Shown: piece by piece, positions 36,722-53,524 of the stretch
Layout of the letters: each line of letters starts with the position of its first letter
Position numbering within the stretch: the stretch's first letter is position 1
The notes under the pieces: model-generated
What the model was told of the DNA's origin: nothing
Database searches by the model: none
What the model saw: only the letters and a program-made list of their open reading frames with translations
Assembly: GCA_946811185.2 (NCBI GenBank)
Contig: OX328097.1
Span: 31,457,627 to 31,521,626, forward strand
Direction: 5' to 3'
Length of the DNA stretch: 64,000 bases
From: Hippopus hippopus
Taxonomy: Eukaryota; Mollusca; Bivalvia; Cardiida; Cardiidae
Position numbers and translations under genes: made by a program

Positions 36722-37355
36722 ATGCTGATTTTTATTTTCATACCTATTTTTCTCAATTTCTTACTCGTTTATCTCTTTTTCAGCTGGTAAGTTTGAATGA
36801 AATTTCCATATTGCGCGTCAAAGTGGACCTGCCTGGTCATGTATGTATACAAAGTTTAACGGCACATTTTGTCACGTCTATCTGGTGGTTATGTTGGCTT
36901 TGATGGAAAATATTTAGAATATTTTCTGTCAATTTATAAGGTTTATTGAAAAATATTTATCGATAATTGCTAATTCTACAAAATGAAATTTGTCCAAGCA
37001 AAAATCATGGCTTCACGTTTTTGTCTTTTTTTTTCCTTTGTAGGCTGAAATGAAGCAGCTACAACGCGAGCTTGTGAAAACAAAGTCAAACTTTTTACAT
37101 TTAGCCAATAACGTGGCAGAATCTGTCAGTTCCGGTATGGATGTGGTTCGAAAGAGCCAATCCGAAGAGAGACAGATAGATCACGTGGACAACCCGGACG
37201 TAGTTGTTGAACTTGCTTCGTCATCGTCGGATCAAAGTAACAAAAGCATTCCGAGGTCCCCTTTTAAATACCGATATCACAGAAAACAAGAGAAAGAGAA
37301 AGAAAAACTTCAGCCCGTCACATTGTTGTCTTTCACGAGAAGGGGATCGTTGTAA
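27224..37355 (+). CDS. Two-pore-domain potassium (K2P/KCNK-type) channel, five exons
   Basis: Exons 27224-27377, 30176-30334, 32939-33271, 36457-36632 and 37044-37355 join without a frame break into 377 aa. All introns are GT-AG, and the split codons (phase 1 at the first three junctions, phase 0 at the last) restore sensible residues. The order is M1 (about residues 9-31), an extracellular cap with sequons at N55 and N81 and no cysteine, pore helix and filter TIGYGN (103-108), M2 (about 114-138), M3 (about 166-187), second filter TIGFGD (207-212), M4 (about 234-258) and a 119-residue cytosolic tail. This is the classic K2P plan: two subunits form a background K+ leak pore in the plasma membrane. 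GYGN plus GFGD is the filter pair known from TALK-type channels, but the subfamily cannot be fixed by eye. The tail begins with a predicted helix and ends RRGSL, a PKA-type consensus. ATG 27224 is the first Met in frame. A 3-nt microexon in the last intron is possible (36784-36786). Confidence 0.93.
27898..28160. mobile_element. Family 4 element in K2P intron 1
   Basis: CCTGCCACACGGGAAAAGGG to CCGTTTTTGCGTGTTGCAGG, same layout as the copy at 9059; one core is perfect, the other diverged. Confidence 0.82.
28322..28507 (-). mobile_element. Family 1 element in K2P intron 1, hairpin mostly lost
   Basis: CCCTTTACCAGACGAC to GTGAAGGTTAA, with a poly-T run before the remaining left arm. Confidence 0.7.
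29205..29474 (-). mobile_element. Family 2 element in K2P intron 1
   Basis: GCTATGCTCTGTGGAATG to TAGAGCATGGCTCG; the core is diverged. Confidence 0.72.
29588..29795 (-). mobile_element. Family 1 element in K2P intron 1, left arm deleted
   Basis: TTCTTTACCAAACGAC to GCTAAAGAGTTAA; GAAAACATTGTGG runs straight into TTACCAGC, so ~20 bases of one arm are missing. Confidence 0.8.
30176..30334 (+). CDS. K2P channel exon 2 (cap and first pore helix)
   Basis: The acceptor is TTCACTTGTAG at 30165-30175 and the donor is GTGAGT at 30335. It encodes the rest of the cap and the pore helix WDFPGSFSFVVTVATTIG. The filter codon for glycine is split and completed by exon 3 (G|GT). Confidence 0.92.
30545..30772 (-). 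mobile_element. Family 1 element in K2P intron 2
   Basis: Diverged ends, recognisable hairpin (GAGAAAATGATGGTTAACAGC). Confidence 0.65.
31174..31345 (-). mobile_element. Family 3 element in K2P intron 2, right arm deleted
   Basis: TTAACCCTAAGCTGCC to TATAAAGGTTAA; only GTGCAAAACG remains of the right arm. Confidence 0.7.
31536..31603 (-). mobile_element. Family 1 right-end fragment
   Basis: CCCGCAATGTTTCAAAAGCC to AATGATTAA only. Confidence 0.55.
32712..32773. repeat. 62-bp near-perfect palindrome in K2P intron 2
   Basis: Two ~31-base arms (TTTGTAAYATTTTCCCRTCA, CACATTGCGGT) with two to three mismatches around GCGGTAACCGC, 165 bases before exon 3. It is not a family 1 copy, yet it has the same GGTAACC centre. 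Confidence 0.85.
32939..33271 (+). CDS. K2P channel exon 3 (filter 1, M2, M3, filter 2)
   Basis: The acceptor is TTCTCATCACAG ending at 32938 and the donor is GTGAGT at 33272. It reads YGNLAPHTEIGK, then M2, the intracellular loop, M3 and TLSTIGFGDFIP, so most of the pore lies in this exon. Confidence 0.94.
33579..33846 (-). mobile_element. Family 2 element in K2P intron 3
   Basis: TGAGCCATGCTCTGTAAATG to GTCAGAGTATGACTCA with perfect core CAGCCTGCGCAGTCCGCGCA; TATA lies on both sides. Confidence 0.85.
34055..34225 (+). mobile_element. Family 1 fragment in K2P intron 3
   Basis: ACCCACAATGTTTTCTACC to GTCGTCTGGTAAAGAG; the left half is lost or unrecognisable. Confidence 0.65.
35028..35160 (+). 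repeat. Widespread molluscan interspersed repeat (TTAGCTCACCTGAGC type)
   Basis: TTTAGCTCACCTGAGCATA..GTGAGCTGTGGTGATCACCG..CCGTCGTCCGTC is a start I recognise from bivalve and gastropod genomes. An (ATCAA)n run follows at 35157-35172. Confidence 0.6.
35455..35984. mobile_element. Two family 2 elements, opposite orientation, 4 bases apart
   Basis: 35455-35704 (-) and 35709-35984 (+) meet at CGCTCATATATGAGTC. Both keep the core palindrome. Confidence 0.82.
36225..36440 (+). mobile_element. Family 2 element with deleted core, just before K2P exon 4
   Basis: The flanks ATCCATAAAATCCATTTTGT and GCAGATGCATTAAACCGCC are clear; the central palindrome is gone. Confidence 0.65.
36457..36632 (+). CDS. 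K2P channel exon 4 (M4)
   Basis: The acceptor is TTTATTTTCAG ending at 36456 and the donor is GTAGCA at 36633. It encodes the second extracellular loop, M4 (VAYVWILFGLAYLALIINYI) and the start of the tail (KKAEKVQKMSKAKLE). A CT/CTGT microsatellite follows the donor by about 25 bases. Confidence 0.9.
36655..36721 (+). repeat. CTGT/CT microsatellite in the last K2P intron
   Basis: TGTCTGTCTATCTGTCTCTG then a pure CT run, ~30 bases after the exon 4 donor. Confidence 0.92.
37044..37355 (+). CDS. K2P channel exon 5 (cytosolic C-terminus)
   Basis: The acceptor is a T-rich tract ending CCTTTGTAG at 37043. It encodes 103 residues and a TAA stop. The tail is predicted disordered after a short helix (AEMKQLQREL), is rich in Ser and charged residues, and closes with RRGSL. 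Confidence 0.87.
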   Translation, partial: AEMKQLQRELVKTKSNFLHLANNVAESVSSGMDVVRKSQSEERQIDHVDNPDVVVELASSSSDQSNKSIPRSPFKYRYHRKQEKEKEKLQPVTLLSFTRRGSL

Positions 37356-38386
37356 TTGAAAGCAAAATTATACAAAGAAGTGAGAATGCAGAATGAATGA
37401 GCTGTATACATATAAAGTATGAAAGCCGAAGTTTTTTACGGGCCCTTCGTCATTGAAATCTTTCAACCCCAAATATATAGCCTAAACTTGATCTTTCCCC
37501 GGCTGAAAATACAATGCACTGATTCTCAGACAGATTTTATACTATACGCTTGACTACACGAGCGGACGGTATAGATTCAAGATCCGACTGCACGTTCTGT
37601 TGGTCTGATCTTAATATATGCCGTCCATATAAACCCCTTGTTTTCGCTTATGACTCTGCATGGGTTAACTTTTGCAGAAGAATAAGAATCGACGCTTTGT
37701 GAAACAAGATAAAACGCACTGGCAGTGAAAGAAATATACATGTACATAATTCTAGATAACAAATTATAGCTGACCTCTTTTTGTCTTACAGCAGAGCTCT
37801 TTTGAAAAACATTTTGGCATAATGAAAAATTACTCACGACGAGCATTTTCTCCCATTGTCAAAAATGTTTTTACTCATTATCGTGTATCCTGACCATAAC
37901 ATGCTAACATGCTTACCCGCGTCACAGTTTTCGCGGGCCAATGTTTTCTCGTCGTTTTTCATTCAAGCTTCTATGTTTGTCTTACCCCCCTTGACATAAT
38001 GCAGTAATACTTTCTGACCTTTGTTTGTTTGATATATTATTTTCTTTTGTTCTTTTGTTTTGATAATCATTCAACAGTATGTAAAGCCACTTCCAACAGT
38101 ATTTCAGTCATATTACGGCGACAGTTCACTTATTCATATTTTCCCTTTAACTCTGTTTATCTTACGGAATCTCCCATGTCACACACGGAGCCAGCGAGAA
38201 TCGAACCGAAATTTCTGAATAATAAATCTAGCAAAGTACTTAGCGGATGAGCAGCAGATGAGTTACGATCGATAATCTACATGGCTTTCTACAATCTTCT
38301 ATGCCATTTTTCGTACTACCACGTTTTCTCCATTGCTCAAGAACATGAGCACAGTAAATTCTCTTAAACACCATTAAACACCTACT

Positions 38387-38390
<4 letters not shown>

Positions 38391-38434
<44 letters not shown>
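38391..38434 (+). repeat. (CT)n microsatellite downstream of the K2P stop
   Basis: About 21 CT units, in the possible 3' UTR. Confidence 0.95.
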
Positions 38435-38437
<3 letters not shown>

Positions 38438-38504
38438 CCCCTTGCTTATTGCATTACATCTTACATATTTTCAGATAATTTTACTTGAAATATTAATCCC
38501 AAAC

Positions 38505-38760
38505 GGGAAGAACCGTATGCGGATGCCAACGCTCGGTTATAGTTGTTTTTCAATGAGAATTATAAGTTGAAAAAGGAACATTACTGTGTAAAATACTTTG
38601 ACAGTTACCTGCCCGTCTTTTATGGGTTACCCTATTATAAGTTAACAATTCTGAAGTAAATTTTGAAGTAATTGTCTTCAGCAATAACGGAGATACATGC
38701 ATCACAAAATGCACCAGTTTTCGTACAAAAACGGCAGCACTACCTCGACGTGTTCTTTTT
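38505..38760 (+). repeat. Interspersed repeat (GCGGATGCCAACGCTCGG type)
   Basis: Copy of the element at 51298; the extension with TTCTGAAGTAAATTTTGAAG also resembles 52045-52240. Confidence 0.55.
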
Positions 38761-38907
38761 GACGTTTTCCTCGGTTGTTTATTTCAAAGTTTAAGGAGAG
38801 CCTTAACTAAGTTTTTTGAGTCAGTGGCCCAACCAGTTTGTTTACCTCAAGTTCTTTCTTTTGTTTGCATTTAAGTGAAACATGTAATCTATGTACTCAT
38901 CGAAATC

Positions 38908-38913
38908 AATAAA
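38908..38913 (+). terminator. Candidate polyadenylation signal for the K2P gene
   Basis: AATAAA in an AT-rich context, 1.55 kb after the stop codon; a second AATAAA lies near 38994. Which one is used, or whether an unseen earlier signal is used, cannot be told from sequence alone. Confidence 0.25.
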
Positions 38914-39028
38914 ATATGTTAAAAGTTAGAGAAAAGAATCGTTAATGGTCTTCATTGTAATACATATTGAAAGACCCTTTGTACTTTCAAGACAATAAAA
39001 TAGAAACTTCAACCGTGTATTGAACGGC

Positions 39029-39429
39029 TTAACTCTTTTCAGTACGACATATTTTAGACTTGTCCAAAATTAAAAGATTTGTAGACGACCAATTGTCGCT
39101 CAAATGGCGGGATTTGAAAGGGTACAAAAATTTGGGAAAATGAGAAAATTCTGGTTATGAGTGTTTTTGTTTGTTTGTTTGATTGTTTGTTTGTTTGTTT
39201 TCCCCCACTATTTAACCCGTTACCAAACAAAACCGAGTTTTAAATACCCTTAAAGAGAGGACTTTTAAAAAAAATGTAGGAAAAGGAGAAAATGCTGGTT
39301 ACCAGCATTTTCTCCTTTTCCTACAAGGTTTTTTTAACTTTCACAGACAAAATTCCACATTTAACTTGTCGTCTGTCATTGCTTTTCATTTGGACAAGTC
39401 TAGAACTTTGTCGTTTGGTAAAGTATTAA
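39029..39429. mobile_element. Two family 1 elements meeting at a TTAA, opposite orientation
   Basis: A - strand copy (39029-39215, right half replaced by a TTTG repeat) abuts a + strand copy (39212-39429) with an intact hairpin. The TTAA at 39212-39215 is the junction. Confidence 0.75.
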
Positions 39430-39696
39430 ATAAGCCTTCTGCCAAGGGTCATAAAACACAGAATTGTTTGATACATAGAGCCAACCCACAACTGCACATG
39501 CCATTTCGGAACAACCATACCTTAGTACAAGAAGCAAACAGACAAACATTTGATAATAAGCAGAATTACTGTCTTTAGTTGTTTTGAAAACATTGCCTAT
39601 TGGGTAAAAGAGCTATTGCTTGTAATAAGGCAATTGATCCTTTTTCCCTTTGCGTTTTCAGTATTTATCTGAGATTCGTAAAAACCTTATATTTGA

Positions 39697-40743
39697 TCAT
39701 GGGTCAATATTCTCGCCAGAAGACAATACGCTTATGTCTGACAAAACGCTCAATCTTCTATTGTCTTGGCTCACTTTGGTTTTGGGCTTCCTCACTGGGA
39801 AAAGTTTTCTAAGAGCAGATCGAAAGTCTTTACTCCTGTAGGCATATATCCATGGGTTAGCACCACTGTTCGCAAACGCTAGGAGCATCAAATACGTTCC
39901 AACCCACGGACTCACCTCTGCAATATCTGCAACTTCCATCACTTGGACTAACTGGTACGGGGTCCACAGTATCAAAAACACGGCTATCACGATCGTTATT
40001 GTTTTTGTGTACTTTGTACCCCTACGAACTATTTTTCGTTCAATACTTCGTTGAAAGCAACTGTTAACCGTTGTAATTTTCTTTACGTGATGACGAGCGA
40101 TCAGGAATATTTTGGAATAACAGAAGATTACGCAAAAACATGTCGGTAGGAACACGATAGTTATGGATAGTATCCTTGGTTCGTTGTGCATGACATTTTC
40201 TGAGAGTAGGCCTACCAGAGTAGAGTCTGTTTCAACTTGGTACATCCTGATAAGCACTGGTAACCAAGTCACGGTTACACTGTATATATATGAAAATATG
40301 ATAAGTATCCACATTCTCCTCTTTGTCATCTTTCTTATATATTCTAAAGGATAAATGATTGCAATATAACGATCGTAAGCAATGATAGCGACCGTTAATA
40401 ACGAAACACCTCCAGCAGTCATTAAAGTACAATTTAAGAAAATACAGAGCATTCCACAACACAGTTCCGCCGTTCTCACTTCAACTATGACGTAAACAGG
40501 AAGTGTCAAGGCTACGATTACGTCTGCCACAGACAGTGACAGGATCAAGTAGTTTGCCGGAAGTTGTAGATGTTTGAAAGTCAAAACTGTAATCACGATG
40601 AAAAAGTTACAACTGATTACAAAAGGCCCATAGATGCTTACGAGAGCGACCGATACATACTCGTGTATTTTCCAGCTCGGCGTTACTTGACAAGGGTTTG
40701 TGACCAATTCAGTTAGGTTGTCTTCGGTTTGATTCACCTTCAT
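39697..40743 (-). CDS. Orphan class A (rhodopsin-like) G-protein-coupled receptor, single coding exon
   Basis: 348 aa with seven hydrophobic segments. Landmarks: sequons at N4 and N9 in a short N-terminus, N46 (1.50), D74 (2.50) in LSVADV, DRY at 124-126, P200 and Y209 in TM5, W260-x-P262 in TM6, and NPWIY at 296-300, followed by a charged helix 8 and a Ser-rich tail. The open frame starts 11 codons earlier (40776), but those codons contain a pyrimidine tract ending CAG at 40754, a clear splice acceptor, so the true start is most likely Met at 40743 in an exon with a spliced 5' UTR. The aminergic Asp at 3.32 is replaced by Leu107, and extracellular loop 2 has no cysteine, which is unusual. 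The NP-helix 8 region recalls adenosine-type receptors, but the ligand is unknown. It would act at the plasma membrane through heterotrimeric G proteins. Confidence 0.92.
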   Translation of the reverse strand: MKVNQTEDNLTELVTNPCQVTPSWKIHEYVSVALVSIYGPFVISCNFFIVITVLTFKHLQLPANYLILSLSVADVIVALTLPVYVIVEVRTAELCCGMLCIFLNCTLMTAGGVSLLTVAIIAYDRYIAIIYPLEYIRKMTKRRMWILIIFSYIYSVTVTWLPVLIRMYQVETDSTLVGLLSENVMHNEPRILSITIVFLPTCFCVIFCYSKIFLIARHHVKKITTVNSCFQRSIERKIVRRGTKYTKTITIVIAVFLILWTPYQLVQVMEVADIAEVSPWVGTYLMLLAFANSGANPWIYAYRSKDFRSALRKLFPVRKPKTKVSQDNRRLSVLSDISVLSSGENIDP

Positions 40744-40752
40744 CTTCGCGAG

Positions 40753-40768
40753 ACTGAAAAAAAAGAAC
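40753..40768 (-). promoter_or_regulatory. Splice acceptor of the GPCR coding exon
   Basis: Read on the - strand, GTTCTTTTTTTTCAG precedes the 9-base leader of the receptor. It separates the spurious upstream Met codons from the likely start and predicts at least one non-coding exon upstream, at higher coordinates. Confidence 0.6.
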
Positions 40769-41025
40769 TCTTTCACTAAAAAAAATACACAAACTACACT
40801 TTGGGCTACAAATGTTTAAGCACGCGAAAAGAAAAACCGAAAGAGTTAGTCCGATTTGAACAGGCATATTCGAAAGAACTTTCACGGGATTTCTGATTAT
40901 TCATGCTCATTACTCAAATATCAATAAAGAACACTTGCATTGGTTGTTTTGTTTTCGTGTTGTCAAAATTTTCATAAATATTCCTTAATCAACAGAAAAC
41001 TCAGTCAGTCACTGACTCAGCCAAT

Positions 41026-41050
41026 CAGACAGACAGACAGACAGACAGAC
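41026..41050 (+). repeat. (CAGA)n microsatellite upstream of the GPCR
   Basis: Six units of CAGA about 0.3 kb 5' of the receptor leader exon acceptor. Confidence 0.9.
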
Positions 41051-41432
41051 TTTCATTTGTGCCTACATGAAAAATTTCTAGATAAACATTATGCACAATA
41101 ACATTGTAACGGGTGATTTTTAGTAATCCGTTCGCACACGACCTGTATCATTCTTTTGAAACATCGGGTTAAACTTTTTTCTATTTATGTCTTTTGCGCT
41201 ATGTTCACGTGATCGTATCATTTGATGAGTGTCTGTGAATTTTAACATTAGAAGCATCTAATTTCTTATGCGGACAACGAAGATCAAGATAAGAGTGACA
41301 GAACGTGCAATCTGATCTCGAATCTAAACTATCTGCTTATTTGCGAAAAAAACTGACTAAAGCAGTCTTGATGTTGAAATATCTGCATGTTTCATTTCAG
41401 TACCTCTATAACGGTTACCATTAGTTAATGAT

Positions 41433-41659
41433 GAACCCTTTACCGCACAATGTCACCTTTTAACGACCCTGAGAAAGAAGCCCTTTGAAAACATTGTGGG
41501 AAAAGGAGAAAATGCTGGTACCCAGCATTTTCTCCTTTTCCCGCAATGTGTTCTACCATATCAAAGAAAAACTGCATCAGTTGAGTCGCATTGAAATTGT
41601 TGTCAGCAAATGCTTTCAATTTAGACAAGGCTAAAATTTTTTCGTCTGGTAAAGAGTTG
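41433..41659 (+). mobile_element. Family 1 element
   Basis: AACCCTTTACCGCAC to GTCTGGTAAAGAGTTG; the hairpin is almost perfect. Confidence 0.85.
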
Positions 41660-42373
41660 AAGTTGTCTGCGAAGGCATTAACAATGAGAATGTTCTCAAT
41701 GCTAAAGGGTTAACTACGGTGTCAAAAAGTAACTACATATGTGCAAAAGTTTGCACTATATTAATATTCATATACATGCTCACGTTACTTTAAATAACGT
41801 GATTTAATAAAGTCCTTCTTTGCCCCCCTCAACACGTTTTTTTTACTGACGCGTATAAGCTGACTCACAAAAAGCTGTGCTACAATTTACTGTCCGAGTC
41901 CCATCCTAATTATTGTTATTCGTAAGGAAACTTGAGACCTATGCCGAATTATTTCTCTCCTTTTCGTATTTTTTTAAATGAAAAAGTTCTCTTGAAAAAG
42001 TCTATAATTTGTATATATGCTATCGAGAAACTTACAAAAAGGATCGCACCTATAGAAACAAGACGGCCATAACGACCCTGTATCGCTCCACTGTCTTACA
42101 GATAAATGGGCGATGCATGTAACTGGCCTAGACAAGGACCATACGTAGCTTCCATTGCAATGACATATAATGGAAAAATAAGCCTATCTGTCTTTCCTGT
42201 ACATCATTCACATAATGGCAGATAGATGACATTGTTGAACTTGCTTTTCATGGAGTTCTGACTGAGGACCTGTCATGTATGAAGCTGACAAGATGACTAG
42301 TCCTATACCACTATCTCTCTCATTTTGTTTATCACATAAATACTGAAATTCCAGTTTGCTTGTATAGTTTTTG
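41660..42373. other. Intergenic, nothing recognised
   Basis: AT-rich single-copy-looking sequence between a family 1 element and a SINE. Confidence 0.45.
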
Positions 42374-42618
42374 TGAGTGTTGGAGTTTAAGGCCGTTCAA
42401 AAAGTTTAGGTCATTCGACGGTGGTCAGTGCGCCTACGCATGTGTTTCCTGGCTGGAACAACTTATCTTTCCAAGTCACTCATTACTTTTCTCACATGCA
42501 TTAGAGGTGAGAGGGAAATAATCGCCAGATAGAACATTTGCCTCAACCGGATATCGAAATTGCAACCACCAGGTCATGAGTCAGATACGCTAGCCACTGA
42601 GCTACCCTGGCGGGTACT
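42374..42618 (-). mobile_element. tRNA-derived SINE of a second family
   Basis: On the - strand the head reads GGGTAGCTCAGTGGCTAGCG...CTCATGACC...GATATCCGG, with A- and B-box-like blocks. The body differs from the 17259 family but shares GCGCACTGACCACC-type sequence near the 3' end. Confidence 0.6.
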
Positions 42619-42770
42619 TCCAGTTTGCAAGCATGCAGACAGGAATGCCCATAAAGATGTATACAGTTTTGGGTTACCAGCGTTTTCTCCATTTCTTAGA
42701 ATGTTGTCTAGCCTTTCAAAGATAACTGCCATTATTAAATTTTGAGCAACATACTAATCGTTATATGTAA

Positions 42771-43034
42771 ATGAGTTATGGTCTGGCAAAAGGGGGCTTA
42801 CTGCATCTCCGTAATGCATTATTACAATCAAGACATCACCTAACTATGGATCCACAAAATCCACTTTGTCAATTAACCGACTGAATCATGGGGTTAAATT
42901 ACCTTTTGACATGCAAAAAAATTAAAGACAGCGAAAAGTTTCGGCTCATGTCAATCTGCGCGAACAGCGCAGGCTGACGTGAGTCGATACTTTTCGCAAA
43001 TGCATTAAGCCCCCTTTTCACAGCGTATGGCTCA
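42771..43034 (+). mobile_element. Family 2 element
   Basis: TGAGTTATGGTCTGGC to ACAGCGTATGGCTCA; core AATCTGCGCGAACAGCGCAG. Confidence 0.8.
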
Positions 43035-43170
43035 AATGTTTTCAAATTTGACAAGTATGAAGTTTTGTTGTTAGAGAAAGAGTTGACCATCAGAGCACTG
43101 ATATAAACAAGTCTACATTTTTATGGTGTGGCAAAGAGTAGACAGCATTTTCTCCTTATCCCACAATGTT

Positions 43171-43605
43171 TTAACTCTTTACAAAACGACAAAATTGTAG
43201 ACTAGTCCAAATTGAAAGCATATATAGACGACAAGATAAATATGGCTCAAAAATTGAAATTTGTTCTGGGAAGGGCAGGAAACATTGTGAGAAATGGAGA
43301 AAATGCTGGTTATCAGCATTTTCTCCTTTTCCTACAATGTTTTCAAAAGGCTTCTTTCTCAGGGTCATTTAAACTCAGGATTGTGTTGTAAAGGGTAAAC
43401 CCATTACCAAAAAACCCCATGTTTTATAAATCCCAGGAAAACAGCTTTTAAAAACATTTTGGGAAAAGCCTGGCAACCAGGATTCTCTGTTTGCATGCTT
43501 TCTATCCTTTCAAAGACAAATCAATTCATAATTACGAGCCGCATTTAATTTGTCTCCTGCAAATGCTTTCAATTTGTATCTAAACCTTCTTGCAAAGGTT
43601 TGCTT
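43171..43605. mobile_element. Two adjoining family 1 elements
   Basis: A - strand copy (43171-43399) meets a + strand copy (43395-43605) at GGGTAAACCCATTACC; the second has a shortened hairpin. Confidence 0.75.
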
Positions 43606-43724
43606 AAACATGGTTCTTTAATCAAAACTGAAATCATTTAGACAATTATTTGTGTGCTCATCCCTCTTGAGTTCTTTCACCACAACTTGCCTTGCAAGTA
43701 AGAGAAAAACTAGGCCACCTTTTT

Positions 43725-44284
43725 GAAAATAATGTTATACTAAGCAACAAAGTTTCAGGCTAATCCAATTTGAAAACGTTTGCAGGCAACAAACAATAGG
43801 TGGTTCAAATGGTAGGGCTTGTCTTAGAAAGGACAGAAAACATTGTGGGGAAAGAGGAAAAAAATGCTGGCTACCACCTTTTTCTCCTTTTCAAACAATG
43901 TTTTGACAAGCCTTCTGCCTTAAGACTGGTAAAACATCCTGATTGTTTACATAAATAAACAAACAAACCAATACAGGAAAACAGTTTTGTAAATCTATAC
44001 TTTTTATTCCCAACAACATATTCTACAAAAAGAAAAATGTAATATTCAAATTTAAACCTTTTACCACAAAACCAGAGTTTTAATGACCCAGAGGAAGAAG
44101 CCTTTTGAAAACATTGTTGGAAATGGAGAAAATGCTGCTTATCAAGCAGCGTTTTTGCCTTTTCTCGCATGATTTCTACAGAATAAAAGACAAATTCCAT
44201 CATGTGAGCCAAATTCAAATCATCTTCTGCAAATGCTTTCAAAATGGACAAGTCTAAATTTTTGTAATGTGGTAAAGGGTTGAG
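43725..44284. mobile_element. Two family 1 elements, opposite orientation
   Basis: Copies at 43725-43955 (-) and 44052-44284 (+). In the second, the hairpin loop has become GCTGCTTATCAAGCAGC. Confidence 0.7.
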
Positions 44285-44956
44285 AGTAAAATAATGAATA
44301 AAATGGATATTTTCAGAGCCAATATAAAACCTCAGACATTGGAATGTTTCCCTGCTAGTGCTGAATAAACAGGCGAGACTTTTTACAATCATTAAAAAAG
44401 GCCTTATGTATTCCAATTTCAGTTAGTTTTTGCTATTATATCTACTAGATAATCAGACACTGTTGATAAATGATTACAGTGGGTGTTTTTCAAGGTGCAA
44501 TCTTAGATCTACACAACCCGATATCTTTTGATGATATCTTGGCCAATTTTTGTTTTTAAATCGCTTTGGATTCCTACCTTCAGAGGATACACTTATCATC
44601 TGCTTAACAGAGTTAGAATAAAGTCGTAACTGTCAAGCTAATTTTAGACAGGTCAAAAATTAGCTCAAACGACACAATGAACAAATATTTGAAAAAAAAA
44701 AGAGAGACTATTTTTGGATGGCTTGTTAAATATTGATGGAAAGTGGGCAGTGCCTGTTACAAGCAATTGCTCCTTTTCCTTCAGGATTTTAAAAAGGTGT
44801 AGACTACAAGGATATTCCAATAATTTGTGCAATAATGGGTCCATGAAAGTGGCTTGAGATTCAGTAATGCTGTTGTAGATCAGCTAAGTATGTATTTCTA
44901 CTGAAATCGAGTCCAATCACTGCTGTAAATTGTATCAAAACATTCCACTCCATTTT

Positions 44957-45183
44957 TCGGCTCTTTACAAAAGAACAAAATTTTAGACTCATCTGAATAC
45001 AAGGTTGTTGCAGAAAACAAATCAAATGTGGCTGAAATGATGAAATTTGTGGCTGGGAGGGTAGAAAACATTGTAGGAAAAGGAGAAAATGCTTGATACC
45101 AGCATTTTCTCCTTTCCCTACAATGTTTCCAAAAGGTTTCTTCTTTGGGTTGCTTAAACACAGGATTGTTTGGTAGAGGGTGA
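44957..45183 (-). mobile_element. Family 1 element 3' of ERCC2
   Basis: CTCTTTACAAAAGAAC to GTTTGGTAGAGGGTGAG; it ends about 25 bases before the ERCC2 3' minisatellite. Confidence 0.75.
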
Positions 45184-45412
45184 GATGTGCTTTCCAAAAA
45201 GAATTTCCTGCTCCAGTTGCACATTTCTAAAGATACAACTGTTTTTGCTCCCCTTTTACATGTCTACACATCACATTCTCTGCTCCAGTTCAACATGTCT
45301 ACACACATTGCTGACATCTGTTCCATTTTTTACATGTCCAAACATACTGCATTCTTTTTCCTCAGTCTTACATGTCCATACATATTCCTATTTATGCTTC
45401 AGTTGAGGATGT

Positions 45413-52602
<7,190 letters not shown>

Positions 52603-52672
52603 CTGAAATAGGAATAAAAAAATTTGTTGCATAATGTATAATTTGTTTCAAAGAGTTTTTTTATGCATTTAT

Positions 52673-53309
52673 AACCCATTACCACACAAATTGTTGCTTA
52701 AGTGACCTTAAGAAGGAAGGCTTTTGAAAACATTGTGGGAAAGGTAGAAAATGCTGATACCCAGCATTTTCTCCCTTTCCCACAATGTTTTTCACTCCTT
52801 TGAATACAAATTGTGTAATTTGAGCTGAATGTAATCTTTCATCTCCAGAGACTTTCAATTTGGACAAGTAAATAGGTTCATCATTTGGTATAGGCTTAAC
52901 TCTTTACCAAACGGCATATTTTTTGACTCTTCCAATTTGAAAGCATTCGCAGCAGACAAAATAAATGTGACTCAAAAATTTGTTCAGAAAATGTTTCCGG
53001 AAAAGTAGAAAATGCTGGTCACTAGCATTTTCTCTTGTTTCCTTAATGTCTTCTCTTTCAGGGTTGATCAGACTCTAGATCGTGTGGTAAAGGGTTAACT
53101 CTTTACCATTTGACAAAATTTTATACTGATCTACATTAAAAGCTTTTATATTCAGCATATCAAATTTGGCTCAAATGATGAGAGCTTTGTCTGAGAGGGT
53201 AGAAAACATTGTGGGAAAAGGAGAAAATGTTCTCCTTTTCCAATAGTGTCTTCAAAGCTGTTCTTTCCCCAGCATTGTTAAAACATGGGATTATTTTGTA
53301 AATGATTAA
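52673..53309. mobile_element. Three family 1 elements in a row sharing TTAA junctions
   Basis: 52673-52899 (+), 52896-53098 (-) and 53095-53309 (-). Each junction is a single TTAA, as expected if copies insert into the TTAA at another copy's end. Confidence 0.85.
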
Positions 53310-53524
53310 ACTGTATTTCAGTGGTACTATATTTACTACATCAGTTCACTTATTTGTGTCTTTCCTCGTTATAATCAGCACTTCCACCACCACAGGCTGG
53401 GCCTCTGCTATGCCATGCCCAAGAAAAATCCTGCATTACCCTTTTTTTTGTAACCAGCATTTTCTCCTTTATCTCAAATGCTTTCAACGGTTTCAATGAC
53501 ACAACCTATAATTATGATCTACAT

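Noticed and set aside
43871..44416. 181-codon frame on the - strand
   Set aside because: Long for chance, but it is made of family 1 element sequence in reverse (LNPLPHYKNLDLSILKAFAEDD is a recurring translation of the element).
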